From positions 1 to 49,923 of the forward strand of contig JAGKXB010000014.1 in the NCBI GenBank assembly GCA_021151485.1: DNA of 49,923 bases, read 5' to 3'. The notes under the pieces were generated by a model, which worked only from the letters and a program-made list of their open reading frames with translations, did no database searches and was not told where the DNA came from. Below, one piece after another: positions 10,608 through 20,085 of this stretch. This DNA is from Oxalobacteraceae bacterium (GTDB taxonomy: Bacteria > Pseudomonadota > Gammaproteobacteria > Burkholderiales > Burkholderiaceae_D). How positions within the stretch are numbered: position 1 is the first letter of the stretch; each line of letters opens with the position of its first letter. The position numbers and the translations under genes are program-made.

Positions 10608-11324
10608 ATGGGCTTAGATAAAACTACGATCTTAATTGTTGAAGATGAACCTGCTATCGTCGAATTACTAACTTTCTCTTTTCAAGCGGCCTCTTGGGAT
10701 GTATGCGCTGTTGATACTGTTGCCAGAGCTTGGGAGTTTCTACAAAATCGCACACCAGATTTGATTTTGTTAGATTGGATGCTGCCAGATCAAACCGGGT
10801 TGCATCTGTTATCACGCATACGAGCAGATCGGCATTTTAAAAAATTGCCCGTCATTATGTTGACGGCGAAAAACATGGAAGAAGACAAAATCGCTGGCCT
10901 CGATAATGGTGCAGACGATTATGTCAGCAAGCCTTTCTCACCACGCGAATTAAGTGCCCGTATCAAAGCCTTGTTAAGACGAAAAAGTCCAGAACATACG
11001 GAAAATTGTATGGCTGCTGATGCCGTTGTGTTAGATCCTAACAATGGCTCTGTCACAGTGAGTAATCAAAAAATTGAGATTGGTCATGCGGAATTCAAAC
11101 TCTTAAAGTTTTTTCTAGCACATCCAGAAAGAGTGTTTTCGCGTAGTCAGTTACTCGACAAAGTTTGGGGAGATCACGCAGTGATTGAAGAGCGCACTGT
11201 CGATGTACATGTTTTGCGCTTACGTAAAGCGCTGGGTGAGGCGGACTATTTGATCAAAACCGTGCGTAGTATGGGATATATGTTATCTACCAAACAATCC
11301 TCTAATCATCGTGACGACGCTTAA
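10608..11324 (+). CDS. phoB: Phosphate regulon response regulator
   Basis: OmpR/PhoB-family transcription factor that binds Pho boxes such as the one before pstS. The receiver domain (about 6-125) has acidic residues EDE at 12-14, phosphoacceptor D56 in LILLDWMLP, the T/S switch in MLTAK and Lys in VSKPFS. The C-terminal winged helix has the recognition region EERTVDVHVLRLRKAL. Length 238, slightly longer than E. coli PhoB. Six bases separate it from phoR. Confidence 0.96.
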   Translation: MGLDKTTILIVEDEPAIVELLTFSFQAASWDVCAVDTVARAWEFLQNRTPDLILLDWMLPDQTGLHLLSRIRADRHFKKLPVIMLTAKNMEEDKIAGLDNGADDYVSKPFSPRELSARIKALLRRKSPEHTENCMAADAVVLDPNNGSVTVSNQKIEIGHAEFKLLKFFLAHPERVFSRSQLLDKVWGDHAVIEERTVDVHVLRLRKALGEADYLIKTVRSMGYMLSTKQSSNHRDDA

Positions 11325-11330
11325 AAAATC

Positions 11331-12662
11331 ATGAAGGTTTTTTTATCGTCTTTATCTTCTCTTTCTTTTTGGCTGCCCCCACTCATACGTTTTATTTGTA
11401 TTTTATTTAGTGCTGGTTTGACCTATTTTTTCATCGGGCCAAGAGCGGGATTAAGTGTTGCGTTGGCTATTTTATTATTCATCGTCATTCAACAACTCTC
11501 TTATCTATACAAATTAGATGCATGGCTGAAACATCCAGGAAGCACGCGCTTACCGAATGGGTGGGGTGCGTGGACGCCTGTTTTTTCCAGCTTGTATCGC
11601 CTGCGTCGTGATGATGGAAAAAATCAAGCGGAGCTCAGTGAATGGCTAGCGCGCTTTCGTCAGGCGATGCATTTGTTACCAGATGGTGTAGTGATTATGG
11701 ATACACTTTTATGTTTGGAATGGTGCAATCCTGCAGCTGAAAAACATTTGGGTATCAAACTGGAAAAAGATCAAAACATGCGCGTGACCAATGTGGTTCG
11801 ACATCCTGATTTTATTCAGTACATTAGCACGGGGGATTATAAGGAACCCTGCACTTTGGCATTGCGTGAACGTACGCTAATTGTGCAAATCATTCCATTT
11901 GAAAATCGGCGTCAAATTTTGGTCACGCACGATGTGACTGAGGCCAAACAGATCGAAATGATGCGACGTGATTTTATCGCCAATGCATCGCATGAGTTGC
12001 GCACACCGTTAACGGTGATTAATGGTTTCCTAGAAATTGCTTCAACGCATCCCGAATTGGACGAAGTTACTCGGATGAATCATCTGACTTTGATGACTGA
12101 ACAGGGGCAGCGCATGCAACATCTAGTTGATGATATGCTCACTCTGACACGTTTGGAATCCATCGATTATCCAGTGCGTTCAGAGCAAGTCGATATTCCT
12201 AAGCTGCTGGATCAAATTTTACGTGAAGCACAAGCCTTATCTGGTGGCAAACACGAGATTAGTTTGCATATTGATGGGCCTAATATCCACGGCAGTATGG
12301 AGGAGTTGAGAAGTGCGTTTGGCAACTTGGTGTCGAATGCGGTGCGTTATACGCCGGAAGGCGGCAAGATTGATTTGAGATGGCAAATCGTTAATACTGC
12401 TGATCAAAATAAAGCAGGTTTACAATTTATCGTCCAAGACAATGGAATCGGCATTAGTCCGGAACATATTTCTCGCTTAACCGAACGTTTTTATCGCGTA
12501 GATAAAAGTCGCTCTAGGGAAACTAAGGGCACCGGATTAGGTTTAGCCATCGTCAAGCACGTGTTATTACGCCACCATGCTGCACTCAATATTTGTTCCC
12601 AACCTGGCAAAGGTAGTACTTTTTCTGCGCATTTCCCCATGAGCGCTAAGCTCGCATCTTAA
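11331..12662 (+). CDS. phoR: Phosphate regulon sensor histidine kinase
   Basis: Membrane histidine kinase that phosphorylates PhoB. Two N-terminal transmembrane helices lie near residues 18-36 and 40-57 with almost no periplasmic loop, as in other PhoR proteins. A PAS domain covers about 105-200, then the DHp domain with the H-box ASHELRTPLT (phosphorylated H221). The HATPase domain has N-box NLVSNAVRYTPEGG, G1 VQDNGIGI and G2 GTGLGLAIVKH. Length 443. Terminal gene of the phosphate operon proper; the patatin gene follows after 45 bp. Confidence 0.95.
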   Translation: MKVFLSSLSSLSFWLPPLIRFICILFSAGLTYFFIGPRAGLSVALAILLFIVIQQLSYLYKLDAWLKHPGSTRLPNGWGAWTPVFSSLYRLRRDDGKNQAELSEWLARFRQAMHLLPDGVVIMDTLLCLEWCNPAAEKHLGIKLEKDQNMRVTNVVRHPDFIQYISTGDYKEPCTLALRERTLIVQIIPFENRRQILVTHDVTEAKQIEMMRRDFIANASHELRTPLTVINGFLEIASTHPELDEVTRMNHLTLMTEQGQRMQHLVDDMLTLTRLESIDYPVRSEQVDIPKLLDQILREAQALSGGKHEISLHIDGPNIHGSMEELRSAFGNLVSNAVRYTPEGGKIDLRWQIVNTADQNKAGLQFIVQDNGIGISPEHISRLTERFYRVDKSRSRETKGTGLGLAIVKHVLLRHHAALNICSQPGKGSTFSAHFPMSAKLAS

Positions 12663-12678
12663 AAAATCGTAAATTAAA

Positions 12679-12707
12679 GATTTACATAAAATTCACATAA
12701 AACTGAT
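12679..12707 (+). promoter_or_regulatory. Degenerate Pho-box-like repeats before the patatin gene
   Basis: TTTACATAAAA, TTCACATAAAA and CTGATAT recur with an exact 11-bp period. This resembles the period and the CAT-AAAA core of Pho boxes, with several mismatches in the TGT part. The block ends at the ATG annotated for the patatin gene, so either the repeat is fortuitous or the true start is further in. Confidence 0.35.
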
Positions 12708-13694
12708 ATGTACTTATCTCGTTATTTTTATTCTTTGCCTTCTTTGGCTTCTTTGGCTTCCTTTTTTTCAAAACGTTTTGCCTGCATTTTTAGTTTTTAT
12801 AGTGTCAGCTTAGTACTTGCTACCTGCCTTTTAAGCAGCTGCAGCAGTTTGAGCACACCCGATAAAAACATTGCTCCTGTAGCACAACCAAACAAAGTCA
12901 AAATAGGTCTTGTCCTAGGAGGCGGCGCGGCGCGTGGTTTTGCGCATATTGGCGTCATCAAAGCACTGGAATCACAAGGTATCGTGCCCGATATCGTGGT
13001 TGGCACGAGTGCTGGTAGCGTGGTCGGTGCACTGTACGCAGCAGGAAATAATGGCTTTGCGCTGCAAAAACTGGCACTGGCAATGGATGAAAGCACAATT
13101 GCGGATTGGACACTGCCCTTCTTGTCAAAGGTATCCGGCGTGCTCAAGGGCGAAGCCTTGCAAAATTACGTCAACAAAACCGTGAACAATGTACCGCTTG
13201 AGAAACTCAAAATCCCTTTCGGCGTCGTCGCAACGGATATGAACAGTGGCCAACCCATCTTATTCCAAAGAGGTAACACCGGCTTAGCAGTACGCGCCTC
13301 CTCCGCTGTTCCTGGTGTTTTTCAACCAGTCAAAATCGGTGATCGCACTTATGTCGACGGCGGCCTGGTCTCGCCCGTACCAGTCAAATTTGCCCGTGAC
13401 ATGGGTGCAAATTTCATCATCGCCATCAACATTTCATCGCAACTAGACACACAAGCAGCCTCCAGCTCCATCGATACACTATTACAAACTTTTTCTATCA
13501 TGGGACAACGCCTCAACCATCATGAGTTGCAACAAGCCGATATCGTGATTCAACCCAATTTGGGGCATATGAAAGGCAATGATTTCAATGGCCGCAACAC
13601 AGCTATTCTTGCTGGCGAACAAGCCGCTTTTGCACTAATGCCGGAAATTCAGAAGAAATTGAATATTAAGAAAATGGGTGGGGTTTATCCATAG
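12708..13694 (+). CDS. Patatin-like phospholipase, putative lipoprotein
   Basis: Serine acyl hydrolase of the patatin/RssA type, expected to cleave lipid esters. Oxyanion hole GGGAARGFAH at 71-80, nucleophile elbow GTSAG with S101, and the dyad Asp in YVDGGL (D217). The N-terminus has a hydrophobic stretch ending in LLSSC, a plausible lipobox with C45, so the mature protein may be lipid-anchored outside the inner membrane. The region before the lipobox is unusually long. The annotated ATG has no Shine-Dalgarno sequence and touches 11-bp repeats, so an internal TTG codon could be the real start. Being close behind phoR it may be part of the phosphate response, for example in lipid remodelling. 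That role is inference. Confidence 0.85.
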   Translation: MYLSRYFYSLPSLASLASFFSKRFACIFSFYSVSLVLATCLLSSCSSLSTPDKNIAPVAQPNKVKIGLVLGGGAARGFAHIGVIKALESQGIVPDIVVGTSAGSVVGALYAAGNNGFALQKLALAMDESTIADWTLPFLSKVSGVLKGEALQNYVNKTVNNVPLEKLKIPFGVVATDMNSGQPILFQRGNTGLAVRASSAVPGVFQPVKIGDRTYVDGGLVSPVPVKFARDMGANFIIAINISSQLDTQAASSSIDTLLQTFSIMGQRLNHHELQQADIVIQPNLGHMKGNDFNGRNTAILAGEQAAFALMPEIQKKLNIKKMGGVYP

Positions 13695-13699
13695 CGGAG

Positions 13700-13812
13700 A
13701 AACTTAAAACCGTCGTCCCCGAGTGCTTTAGTCGGGGATCCAGTAGCTTTTAGCTGTAAACAAGGAAAGACTCTGGATTCCCGTCTAAACCCGTGGGAAC
13801 GACGGAGGCTAA
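13700..13812. repeat. Dispersed ~112-bp palindromic-ended repeat, copy 1
   Basis: Non-coding element with inverted ends, CCGTCGT near the left and ACGACGG at the right. Internal GTCCCCGA/TCGGGGA and CTGGATTCCCG/CGTGGGAA blocks can fold. It matches copy 2 at 17315-17426 in the same orientation at roughly 85% by eye. It resembles MITE or REP-like dispersed repeats of beta-proteobacteria. Confidence 0.75.
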
Positions 13813-13870
13813 CCTCTATGTACTCGTTCCCGCCGCAACTCAAATCGCTCCCAATCCCACAACAAGACCC

Positions 13871-13876
13871 TATAAT
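13871..13876 (+). promoter_or_regulatory. Candidate -10 element for the transglutaminase operon
   Basis: A perfect TATAAT lies 29 bp before the ATG of the transglutaminase-DUF2126 gene. The -35 region is not recognisable, so confidence is low. A GGAAGG Shine-Dalgarno sequence follows just before the start codon. Confidence 0.35.
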
Positions 13877-13905
13877 GCGCACTTCCTTTAACCGGAAGGC
13901 ACCTT

Positions 13906-16900
13906 ATGGCAATCAGAGTCGCGCTGCATCATCAAACTAGTTATCAATACGACAGGTTAGTGAATCTATCACCGCATGAAATCCGTCTGCGCCCTGCTGC
14001 GCATGCACGTACGCCGATTTTGTCTTATTCGCTGTCGATTCAACCAGCAAAACATTTTATTAATTGGCAACAAGATCCTTACGGCAATTACATTGCGCGG
14101 GCTGTGTTTCCTGAAAAAACGCGCCAGCTGGATTTCACGGTGGATTTGATTGCTGATATGACGGTGATTAACCCATTTGATTTCTTTGTTGAGCAATATG
14201 CGGAGAAATTTCCTTTTCACTATACCGATCAGTTAACTTTTGAACTTGGGCCTTATTTAAAAACCGATGTTGCGATTGATATTGCTAAAGCAGAACCAGC
14301 AACGCCTTTGCTAGATGTATGGATGAGCAATGCACAACGTGAGTTGATGCAGAAAGACATCAGCACCATTGATTTTTTGGTTGCGTTAAATCAACGTTTA
14401 CAGCGTCATGTGACTTATCTGGTGCGTATGGAACCAGGTGTGCAATTACCAGAGGAAACCTTACGGATTGCTTCAGGATCTTGCCGTGATAGCGCCTGGT
14501 TGCTGGTACATATTTTGCGGCGTTTTGGGTTGGCTGCGCGCTTTGTGTCAGGGTATTTAATTCAGTTAAAAGCTGATGTGAAATCGCTGGATGGGCCTAG
14601 TGGTACCGAGGTGGATTTCACTGATTTGCATGCCTGGACGGAGGTGTATATCCCTGGTGCTGGTTGGATAGGATTAGACCCTACCTCTGGCATGTTGACG
14701 GGTGAAGGGCATATTCCCTTGGCATGTACTGCCGTTCCCTCTTCCGCAGCGCCAGTCACAGGGTTAAGCGATGTGAGCCAGGTGGAATTTCAACATCGCA
14801 TGACGGTGACGCGCATTCATGAAGATCCCCGTGTGACCTTCCCCTATAGCGATGCGGACTGGCTGCGTATCGATCAACTCGGTGCTCAAGTTGATGCTGA
14901 TTTGATTAAGCAAGATGTGCGTTTGACGCAGGGTGGTGAGCCGACTTTTGTGTCGATTGATGACATGGACGGTGCGGAATGGAATACGCAAGCACATGGT
15001 GATAAAAAGCGAGAACTGGCCGGTCAATTAACGCGTCGTTTGAAAAACCATTACGCGCCTGGTGGCATGCTGCATTTTGGGCAAGGAAAATGGTATCCAG
15101 GCGAACCATTGCCACGCTGGGCATTGAATATCATTTGGCGCACCGATGGTGTACCGATTTGGCAGAATGACGCCTTGTTTTCCAAGGAAGATGAAAAGGA
15201 TGGCTACACAGCTGTTGAAGCACAGCAATTCGCACAAACGCTAGTCAATCAACTTGCGCTGCATCCGGCTTGCTTAATCCCTGCTTATGAAGATGTATGG
15301 TCACAGGTAAAAATTGAACAACGCTTGCCTGCCAATCTCGATCCGCTCAAAAGCAATTTAAAAGATCCAGCAGAACGTCAACGCTTGGCACGTTTACTTG
15401 AGCAAGGTTTAGGGGAAGTTGCAGGTTATGTGATTCCATTAAAACCGCAGGAACAAACACAAACATCATCAACATCCTCATCCCACATTACCGCTTGGCA
15501 AACCAGCAAATGGCCATTGCGACGCGAGCATTTGTACTTGATGGAAGGCGATTCTCCTCTAGGTTTGCGCTTACCTCTGCATACCCTGCCCTGGGTATTG
15601 CCGGATGACATTGAACCTACTTTTGAGCGCGATCCTTTTGCTGAACGTGCCGAATTGGCTGATCCACATAGTGTTAAAACACGTGACGATCAAAATATCC
15701 ATCATGACCAACCTTCGGCGCGTGAAGTGATTCACACCGCTTTGTGCATACAAGTACGTGAAGAACGTTTGCATGTGTTTATGCCGCCATTAACGCACTT
15801 GGAGGATTATCTAGCGCTGGTGGCGAGCATCGAAAAAACTGCTACCAAGCTGGGCACCAAGTTATGGTTGGAAGGTTATCCTCCGCCACGTGACCCACGT
15901 ATCAAAGTACTCAGCGTGACACCGGATCCTGGTGTAATCGAAGTCAATATTCATCCGGCAAGTAGCTGGAAAGAATTAGTCAACAATGTCACCACGCTGT
16001 ACGCAGAGGCTCGTTTGGTGCGCTTAGGCACAGAAAAATTCATGCTCGATGGTCGTCATACCGGCACCGGCGGCGGCAATCACGCCACTTTGGGCGGCGC
16101 GACAGCACAGGATAGCCCAATGCTGCGCCGTCCTGATGTGCTGAAAAGTCTGATTACTTATTGGCAAAACCACCCTGCTTTGTCTTATTTATTCTCTGGC
16201 ACTTTTATTGGCCCGACCAGCCAAGCGCCACGGGTGGATGAAGCACGCGATGATAATTTGTATGAATTGGCGATTGCGTTCCAGCAAATGGACAAAGTCT
16301 TGCCTACGATGGAAGAAAGTCAGCGTCCTTGGATGGTCGATCGTTTGCTGCGCAATTTGCTGGTTGATATGACGGGGAATACGCATCGCAGTGAGTTCTC
16401 CATCGATAAGTTGTACTCACCCGACAGTTCCACTGGCCGTTTAGGTTTAGTGGAGTTCCGCGCCTTTGAAATGCCGCCGCATGAAAGAATGAGCTTACTA
16501 CAAATGCTATTGCTACGTGCATTGGTGGCGCATTTTTGGCGCAAACCATATCAAGGAAAGTTGATTCCGTGGGGGAATGCGCTGCATGACAAATGGATGT
16601 TGCCGCACTTTATTGCGCAGGATATGGCGGATGTGGTGCAGGATTTGTGCGCGGCTGGGTATGCGTTTGAGGAAGACTGGTTTCATCCTTTCATCGAATT
16701 TCGTTTTCCACGTTATGGCACGGTGGCTTATCAAGGCGTGGAGATGGAATTGCGCCAAGCAATTGAACCCTGGCATGTAATGGGTGAAGAAATGAGCAAT
16801 GGTGGCACAGCTCGTTACGTGGATTCATCGGTAGAACGCTTGCAATTACGCGTGCGTGGCTTAACGGATAAACGGCATGTTGTGCATTGCAATGGCCGCT

Positions 16901-17265
16901 TGCTGCCTTTGCATCCGACGGGTGTTCCTGGTGAATACGTGGCAGGCGTGCGTTTTCGTGCCTGGAGCCCGTGGTCAGCACTGCATCCTAGCATTGGTGT
17001 ACAAGCGCCGCTCGTATTTGATTTGATTGATAGCTGGAGCAATCGTGCAATCGGAGGCTGCACTTATCACGTCATGCATCCTGGCGGTCGTAATTATGAA
17101 GACTTCCCTGTGAATGCAAATTCTGCAGAAGCACGTCGTTTTGCCCGCTTTGTTGGACATGGGCATACGCCTGGTTCAATTGGTGATCGAACTCTTCAGG
17201 CTGAAGCGTCATTGAATCCCAGCTTCCCTATGACCTTAGATTTGCGCTGGCAAACATCAATTTAA
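13906..17265 (+). CDS. Transglutaminase-like protein with DUF2126 domain
   Basis: Large 1119-residue protein. A beta-sandwich bacterial transglutaminase N-domain spans about 1-90, and a papain-fold transglutaminase core about 140-300. The Cys-His-Asp triad is visible: SGSCRDSAW (C193), DLHAWTEVY (H242) and GLDPTSG (D258). The rest (about 340-1119) is the DUF2126 region with its hallmark GTGGGNHATLGG. Such proteins co-occur with circularly permuted ATP-grasp and alpha-E proteins and are thought to make or cut amide bonds in modified peptides. The substrate is unknown. It is flanked on both sides by copies of the same ~112-bp repeat. Confidence 0.9.
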   Translation: MAIRVALHHQTSYQYDRLVNLSPHEIRLRPAAHARTPILSYSLSIQPAKHFINWQQDPYGNYIARAVFPEKTRQLDFTVDLIADMTVINPFDFFVEQYAEKFPFHYTDQLTFELGPYLKTDVAIDIAKAEPATPLLDVWMSNAQRELMQKDISTIDFLVALNQRLQRHVTYLVRMEPGVQLPEETLRIASGSCRDSAWLLVHILRRFGLAARFVSGYLIQLKADVKSLDGPSGTEVDFTDLHAWTEVYIPGAGWIGLDPTSGMLTGEGHIPLACTAVPSSAAPVTGLSDVSQVEFQHRMTVTRIHEDPRVTFPYSDADWLRIDQLGAQVDADLIKQDVRLTQGGEPTFVSIDDMDGAEWNTQAHGDKKRELAGQLTRRLKNHYAPGGMLHFGQGKWYPGEPLPRWALNIIWRTDGVPIWQNDALFSKEDEKDGYTAVEAQQFAQTLVNQLALHPACLIPAYEDVWSQVKIEQRLPANLDPLKSNLKDPAERQRLARLLEQGLGEVAGYVIPLKPQEQTQTSSTSSSHITAWQTSKWPLRREHLYLMEGDSPLGLRLPLHTLPWVLPDDIEPTFERDPFAERAELADPHSVKTRDDQNIHHDQPSAREVIHTALCIQVREERLHVFMPPLTHLEDYLALVASIEKTATKLGTKLWLEGYPPPRDPRIKVLSVTPDPGVIEVNIHPASSWKELVNNVTTLYAEARLVRLGTEKFMLDGRHTGTGGGNHATLGGATAQDSPMLRRPDVLKSLITYWQNHPALSYLFSGTFIGPTSQAPRVDEARDDNLYELAIAFQQMDKVLPTMEESQRPWMVDRLLRNLLVDMTGNTHRSEFSIDKLYSPDSSTGRLGLVEFRAFEMPPHERMSLLQMLLLRALVAHFWRKPYQGKLIPWGNALHDKWMLPHFIAQDMADVVQDLCAAGYAFEEDWFHPFIEFRFPRYGTVAYQGVEMELRQAIEPWHVMGEEMSNGGTARYVDSSVERLQLRVRGLTDKRHVVHCNGRLLPLHPTGVPGEYVAGVRFRAWSPWSALHPSIGVQAPLVFDLIDSWSNRAIGGCTYHVMHPGGRNYEDFPVNANSAEARRFARFVGHGHTPGSIGDRTLQAEASLNPSFPMTLDLRWQTSI

Positions 17266-17314
17266 TTTACCCATTACACCCAGTCATTTCCACAAGAACG
17301 ATGGCAATACGGAA

Positions 17315-17426
17315 AAACTTCAAACCGTCGTCCCCGAATGCTTTAATCGGGAATTCAGTGGCTTTTAGTAGTAAACAGAAAAAACACTGGATTCCCGCCT
17401 AAACCCGCGGGAACGACGGAGGTTAA
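17315..17426. repeat. Dispersed ~112-bp palindromic-ended repeat, copy 2
   Basis: Second copy of the element at 13700-13812, same strand, with the same CCGTCGT...ACGACGG inverted ends. It sits between the DUF2126 gene and the ATP-grasp gene and ends about 35 bp before the latter, so it is part of that gene's upstream region. Confidence 0.75.
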
Positions 17427-17460
17427 TGGACAATCTGCGTTAATTTATTCATTGATTTTA

Positions 17461-20085
17461 ATGACTCCTCTCAATTTACTAACTAGTTATCCCATCGCCC
17501 AAGATCGTTACGACGAGATGTTTGATCCTGCGTCGCAAGTCAGACCACATTGGCAAACCATGCTGTCTTATTTGCAAAATGAAACCGTGGAATCGATGCA
17601 AGAGCGTCTATATTCTGTGCAGCGTCAGGTGTATGAAAATGGTGTGACTTACAACGTTTATGCTGATCCTAAGGTTAAAGCTAAACAAAAATCATGGGAT
17701 TTGAACTTACTTCCCTTTATTTTGCCGCATGAAGAATGGGAACATATCGAGGCAGCAGTCATACAGCGCGCCAACCTGATTAATCAAATTCTGAACGATG
17801 TGTATGGCGAACAAAAAATGTTACAGGAAGGTTTGCTGCCAGCGGCTTTGGTACATGGCCACCCCAGTTTTTTACGGCCTTGTCATGGCATCAAAAAAAC
17901 TGATGATATTGCACTGCATTTTTATGCAGTCGATTTGGCGCGTGCCCCCAACGGGCAATGGTGGGTCGTTGCTGACCGCACACAAACTCCTTCTGGTGCT
18001 GCGTATGCATTGGAAAATCGCAACATCATTTCACGCGCACTTCCGGAAATATTTCAAGATTTAAAGATCGAGTCTTTAGATTCTTTTTTCACCACATTCC
18101 GAGACAGTTTGTCGCATTGGGGACGTATTTGCGCAACCCAATATGGCAACGGTAGAAGCGATGATTTCACTTTGTCAGCTAACGAGGCCCCTTTAATTGT
18201 CTTGCTTACGCCCGGGCCACATCATGGTGCTTATTACGAACAAAGTTATCTGGCGCGTACCCTAGGTTATCCATTAGTCGAGGGAAAAGATTTAACCGTC
18301 CGCAATGGGATGGTATGGATGAAAACGCTAGGCGGACCACAGAGGGTGCATGTTATTTTGCGTCGTGTGGATGATAGTTTCTGCGATCCGCTGGAATTAA
18401 ATTCTGAGTCAATGTTGGGTGTGGTCGGCTTGGTTGAGGCAGCACGCCGTGGCGCAGTATTAATCGCCAATAGTTTGGGGTCTGGTTTGCTGGAATCTGG
18501 TGCCATCTTGGGATTTTTACCTAATCTGTCGCAACGCTTGCTGGGAGCACCACTAAAAATGCCATCGGTTGCAACCTGGTGGTGCGGTGAGCCAGCTGCG
18601 TTGGAGGATGTCATACAGCGACTTGATCAGTTGGTTATCAAATCTGTATTCCCTCATTCAAGGGAAAGTCAAGTATTTGGCCAAGATTTGATCGGTGCTG
18701 AACGTGTCAAATTGATTGATAAATTACGTGCCACACCGCAAAACTATATTGCACAGGAGTTAGTGCATCTTTCACAAGCTCCCATTTGGCAATCAAATAC
18801 CACTCAAAATTCTCACTCTATTGGTTTATCTGCGTCAGCAATTGGTTTGTGTGTATATGCTTGCGCGACCCCCAACGGCTACGTCGTCATGCCGGGTGGA
18901 TTAACGCGCGTTGCGACAGGGGCAGATACACGCGTTATTACCATACAACAAGGTGGATCGAGTAAAGATACATGGGTGCAATCCAAATCAGCCAACTATC
19001 ACTATCAGTCTGATGTGCAAATTGACCGTAACGTGGACATAAGTGTGATCAATTCATCGTCAATTGCGCAAAAAAAGCATGCTCATACAGTCGTACGTAG
19101 CGACACCCATCTATCTAGTCGATTGGTAGAAAACTTGTTTTGGTTTGGTCGTTACAGCGAACGCTGTGCCAACGTAAGTCGTTTGATGCGTACCACGCTG
19201 GATTTTTTACTGAAAGTTTCGCCTGAACATCGTGGTGCTGAATGGCCCACTATGCAAACTTTGTGTCGCTATTTCGATTTAATTAAAGGCAATATACAAA
19301 GTGTCGACAAACCAGAATGGGAAGTGTTGCATAGCTCATTTGCATCAAAAAACTGGGGATTAAGTAGCAATTTACAGCAGTTGCATGCCATTTCATCTAG
19401 CTTACGTGAGCGTTTGTCGCTCGATAATTGGCGCACATTAAATCAGTTAGTGCATCGAGTACACGCAATACAGACAGTGCACGCAGGTCAGGTTAAACGT
19501 TCTAGAAAATCTTCTAACCTCGCTGAAACAATCAGATTTCTGGATGAAATTATCAATACATTGATGACCTTATCCGGTTTTGCTTTAGATGGTATGACCC
19601 GTGATCATGGTTGGATTTTTTTGGCAATCGGGCGCCACCTCGAACGCTTGCAATTTTTATGCACGGTATTGCAACACGCGATGCGCTTGCCAGCTGATAG
19701 TACGCTCGACTGGTTGCTTGAGATGATGGATAGTATTGTGACTTACCGATCGCGCTATATGGCGCGTCCAGAGTGGCCACTGGTGATGGATTTATTAATT
19801 TTTGATGAAAACAATCCACGTTCTGTAGTATTTCAATTGCAGGCTTTGCTCAAATCATTAGAGCATTTGTCTCTACAATATGGCCCCTGCGGTGCCAATA
19901 TTTTCCTCCCGTTGTTATCACAATTGCACGCAATTGAATCAGATCATGATTTGCATTTCGGTAATGAACCACTGCAACAATTACTCACCAAACTCAATAC
20001 GGCAAGCTATAGCTTGTCCGACCATATCAATTTGCGTTTTTTTAGCTATAGCGGTGATGTTAATTACAATAGTTTTATCGAATGA
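17461..20085 (+). CDS. Circularly permuted ATP-grasp / alpha-E domain fusion protein
   Basis: An 874-residue two-part protein. The N-terminal ~490 residues are a circularly permuted ATP-grasp domain (type 2) with blocks such as GGPQRVHVILRRVDDSFCDPLEL, VEGKDLTVRNG and MPGGLTRVA. The C-terminal ~300 residues are an alpha-E (DUF403) helical domain opening with SRLVENLFWFGRYSERC. ATP-grasp enzymes form amide or peptide bonds, and alpha-E proteins accompany them. Both domains are also encoded separately at 25484-27857, so this is a fused paralogue. An upstream in-frame TTG (17452) gives three extra residues; ATG 17461 is preferred, though neither has a strong Shine-Dalgarno sequence. Its stop overlaps the next start (ATGA). 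Confidence 0.88.
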   Translation: MTPLNLLTSYPIAQDRYDEMFDPASQVRPHWQTMLSYLQNETVESMQERLYSVQRQVYENGVTYNVYADPKVKAKQKSWDLNLLPFILPHEEWEHIEAAVIQRANLINQILNDVYGEQKMLQEGLLPAALVHGHPSFLRPCHGIKKTDDIALHFYAVDLARAPNGQWWVVADRTQTPSGAAYALENRNIISRALPEIFQDLKIESLDSFFTTFRDSLSHWGRICATQYGNGRSDDFTLSANEAPLIVLLTPGPHHGAYYEQSYLARTLGYPLVEGKDLTVRNGMVWMKTLGGPQRVHVILRRVDDSFCDPLELNSESMLGVVGLVEAARRGAVLIANSLGSGLLESGAILGFLPNLSQRLLGAPLKMPSVATWWCGEPAALEDVIQRLDQLVIKSVFPHSRESQVFGQDLIGAERVKLIDKLRATPQNYIAQELVHLSQAPIWQSNTTQNSHSIGLSASAIGLCVYACATPNGYVVMPGGLTRVATGADTRVITIQQGGSSKDTWVQSKSANYHYQSDVQIDRNVDISVINSSSIAQKKHAHTVVRSDTHLSSRLVENLFWFGRYSERCANVSRLMRTTLDFLLKVSPEHRGAEWPTMQTLCRYFDLIKGNIQSVDKPEWEVLHSSFASKNWGLSSNLQQLHAISSSLRERLSLDNWRTLNQLVHRVHAIQTVHAGQVKRSRKSSNLAETIRFLDEIINTLMTLSGFALDGMTRDHGWIFLAIGRHLERLQFLCTVLQHAMRLPADSTLDWLLEMMDSIVTYRSRYMARPEWPLVMDLLIFDENNPRSVVFQLQALLKSLEHLSLQYGPCGANIFLPLLSQLHAIESDHDLHFGNEPLQQLLTKLNTASYSLSDHINLRFFSYSGDVNYNSFIE

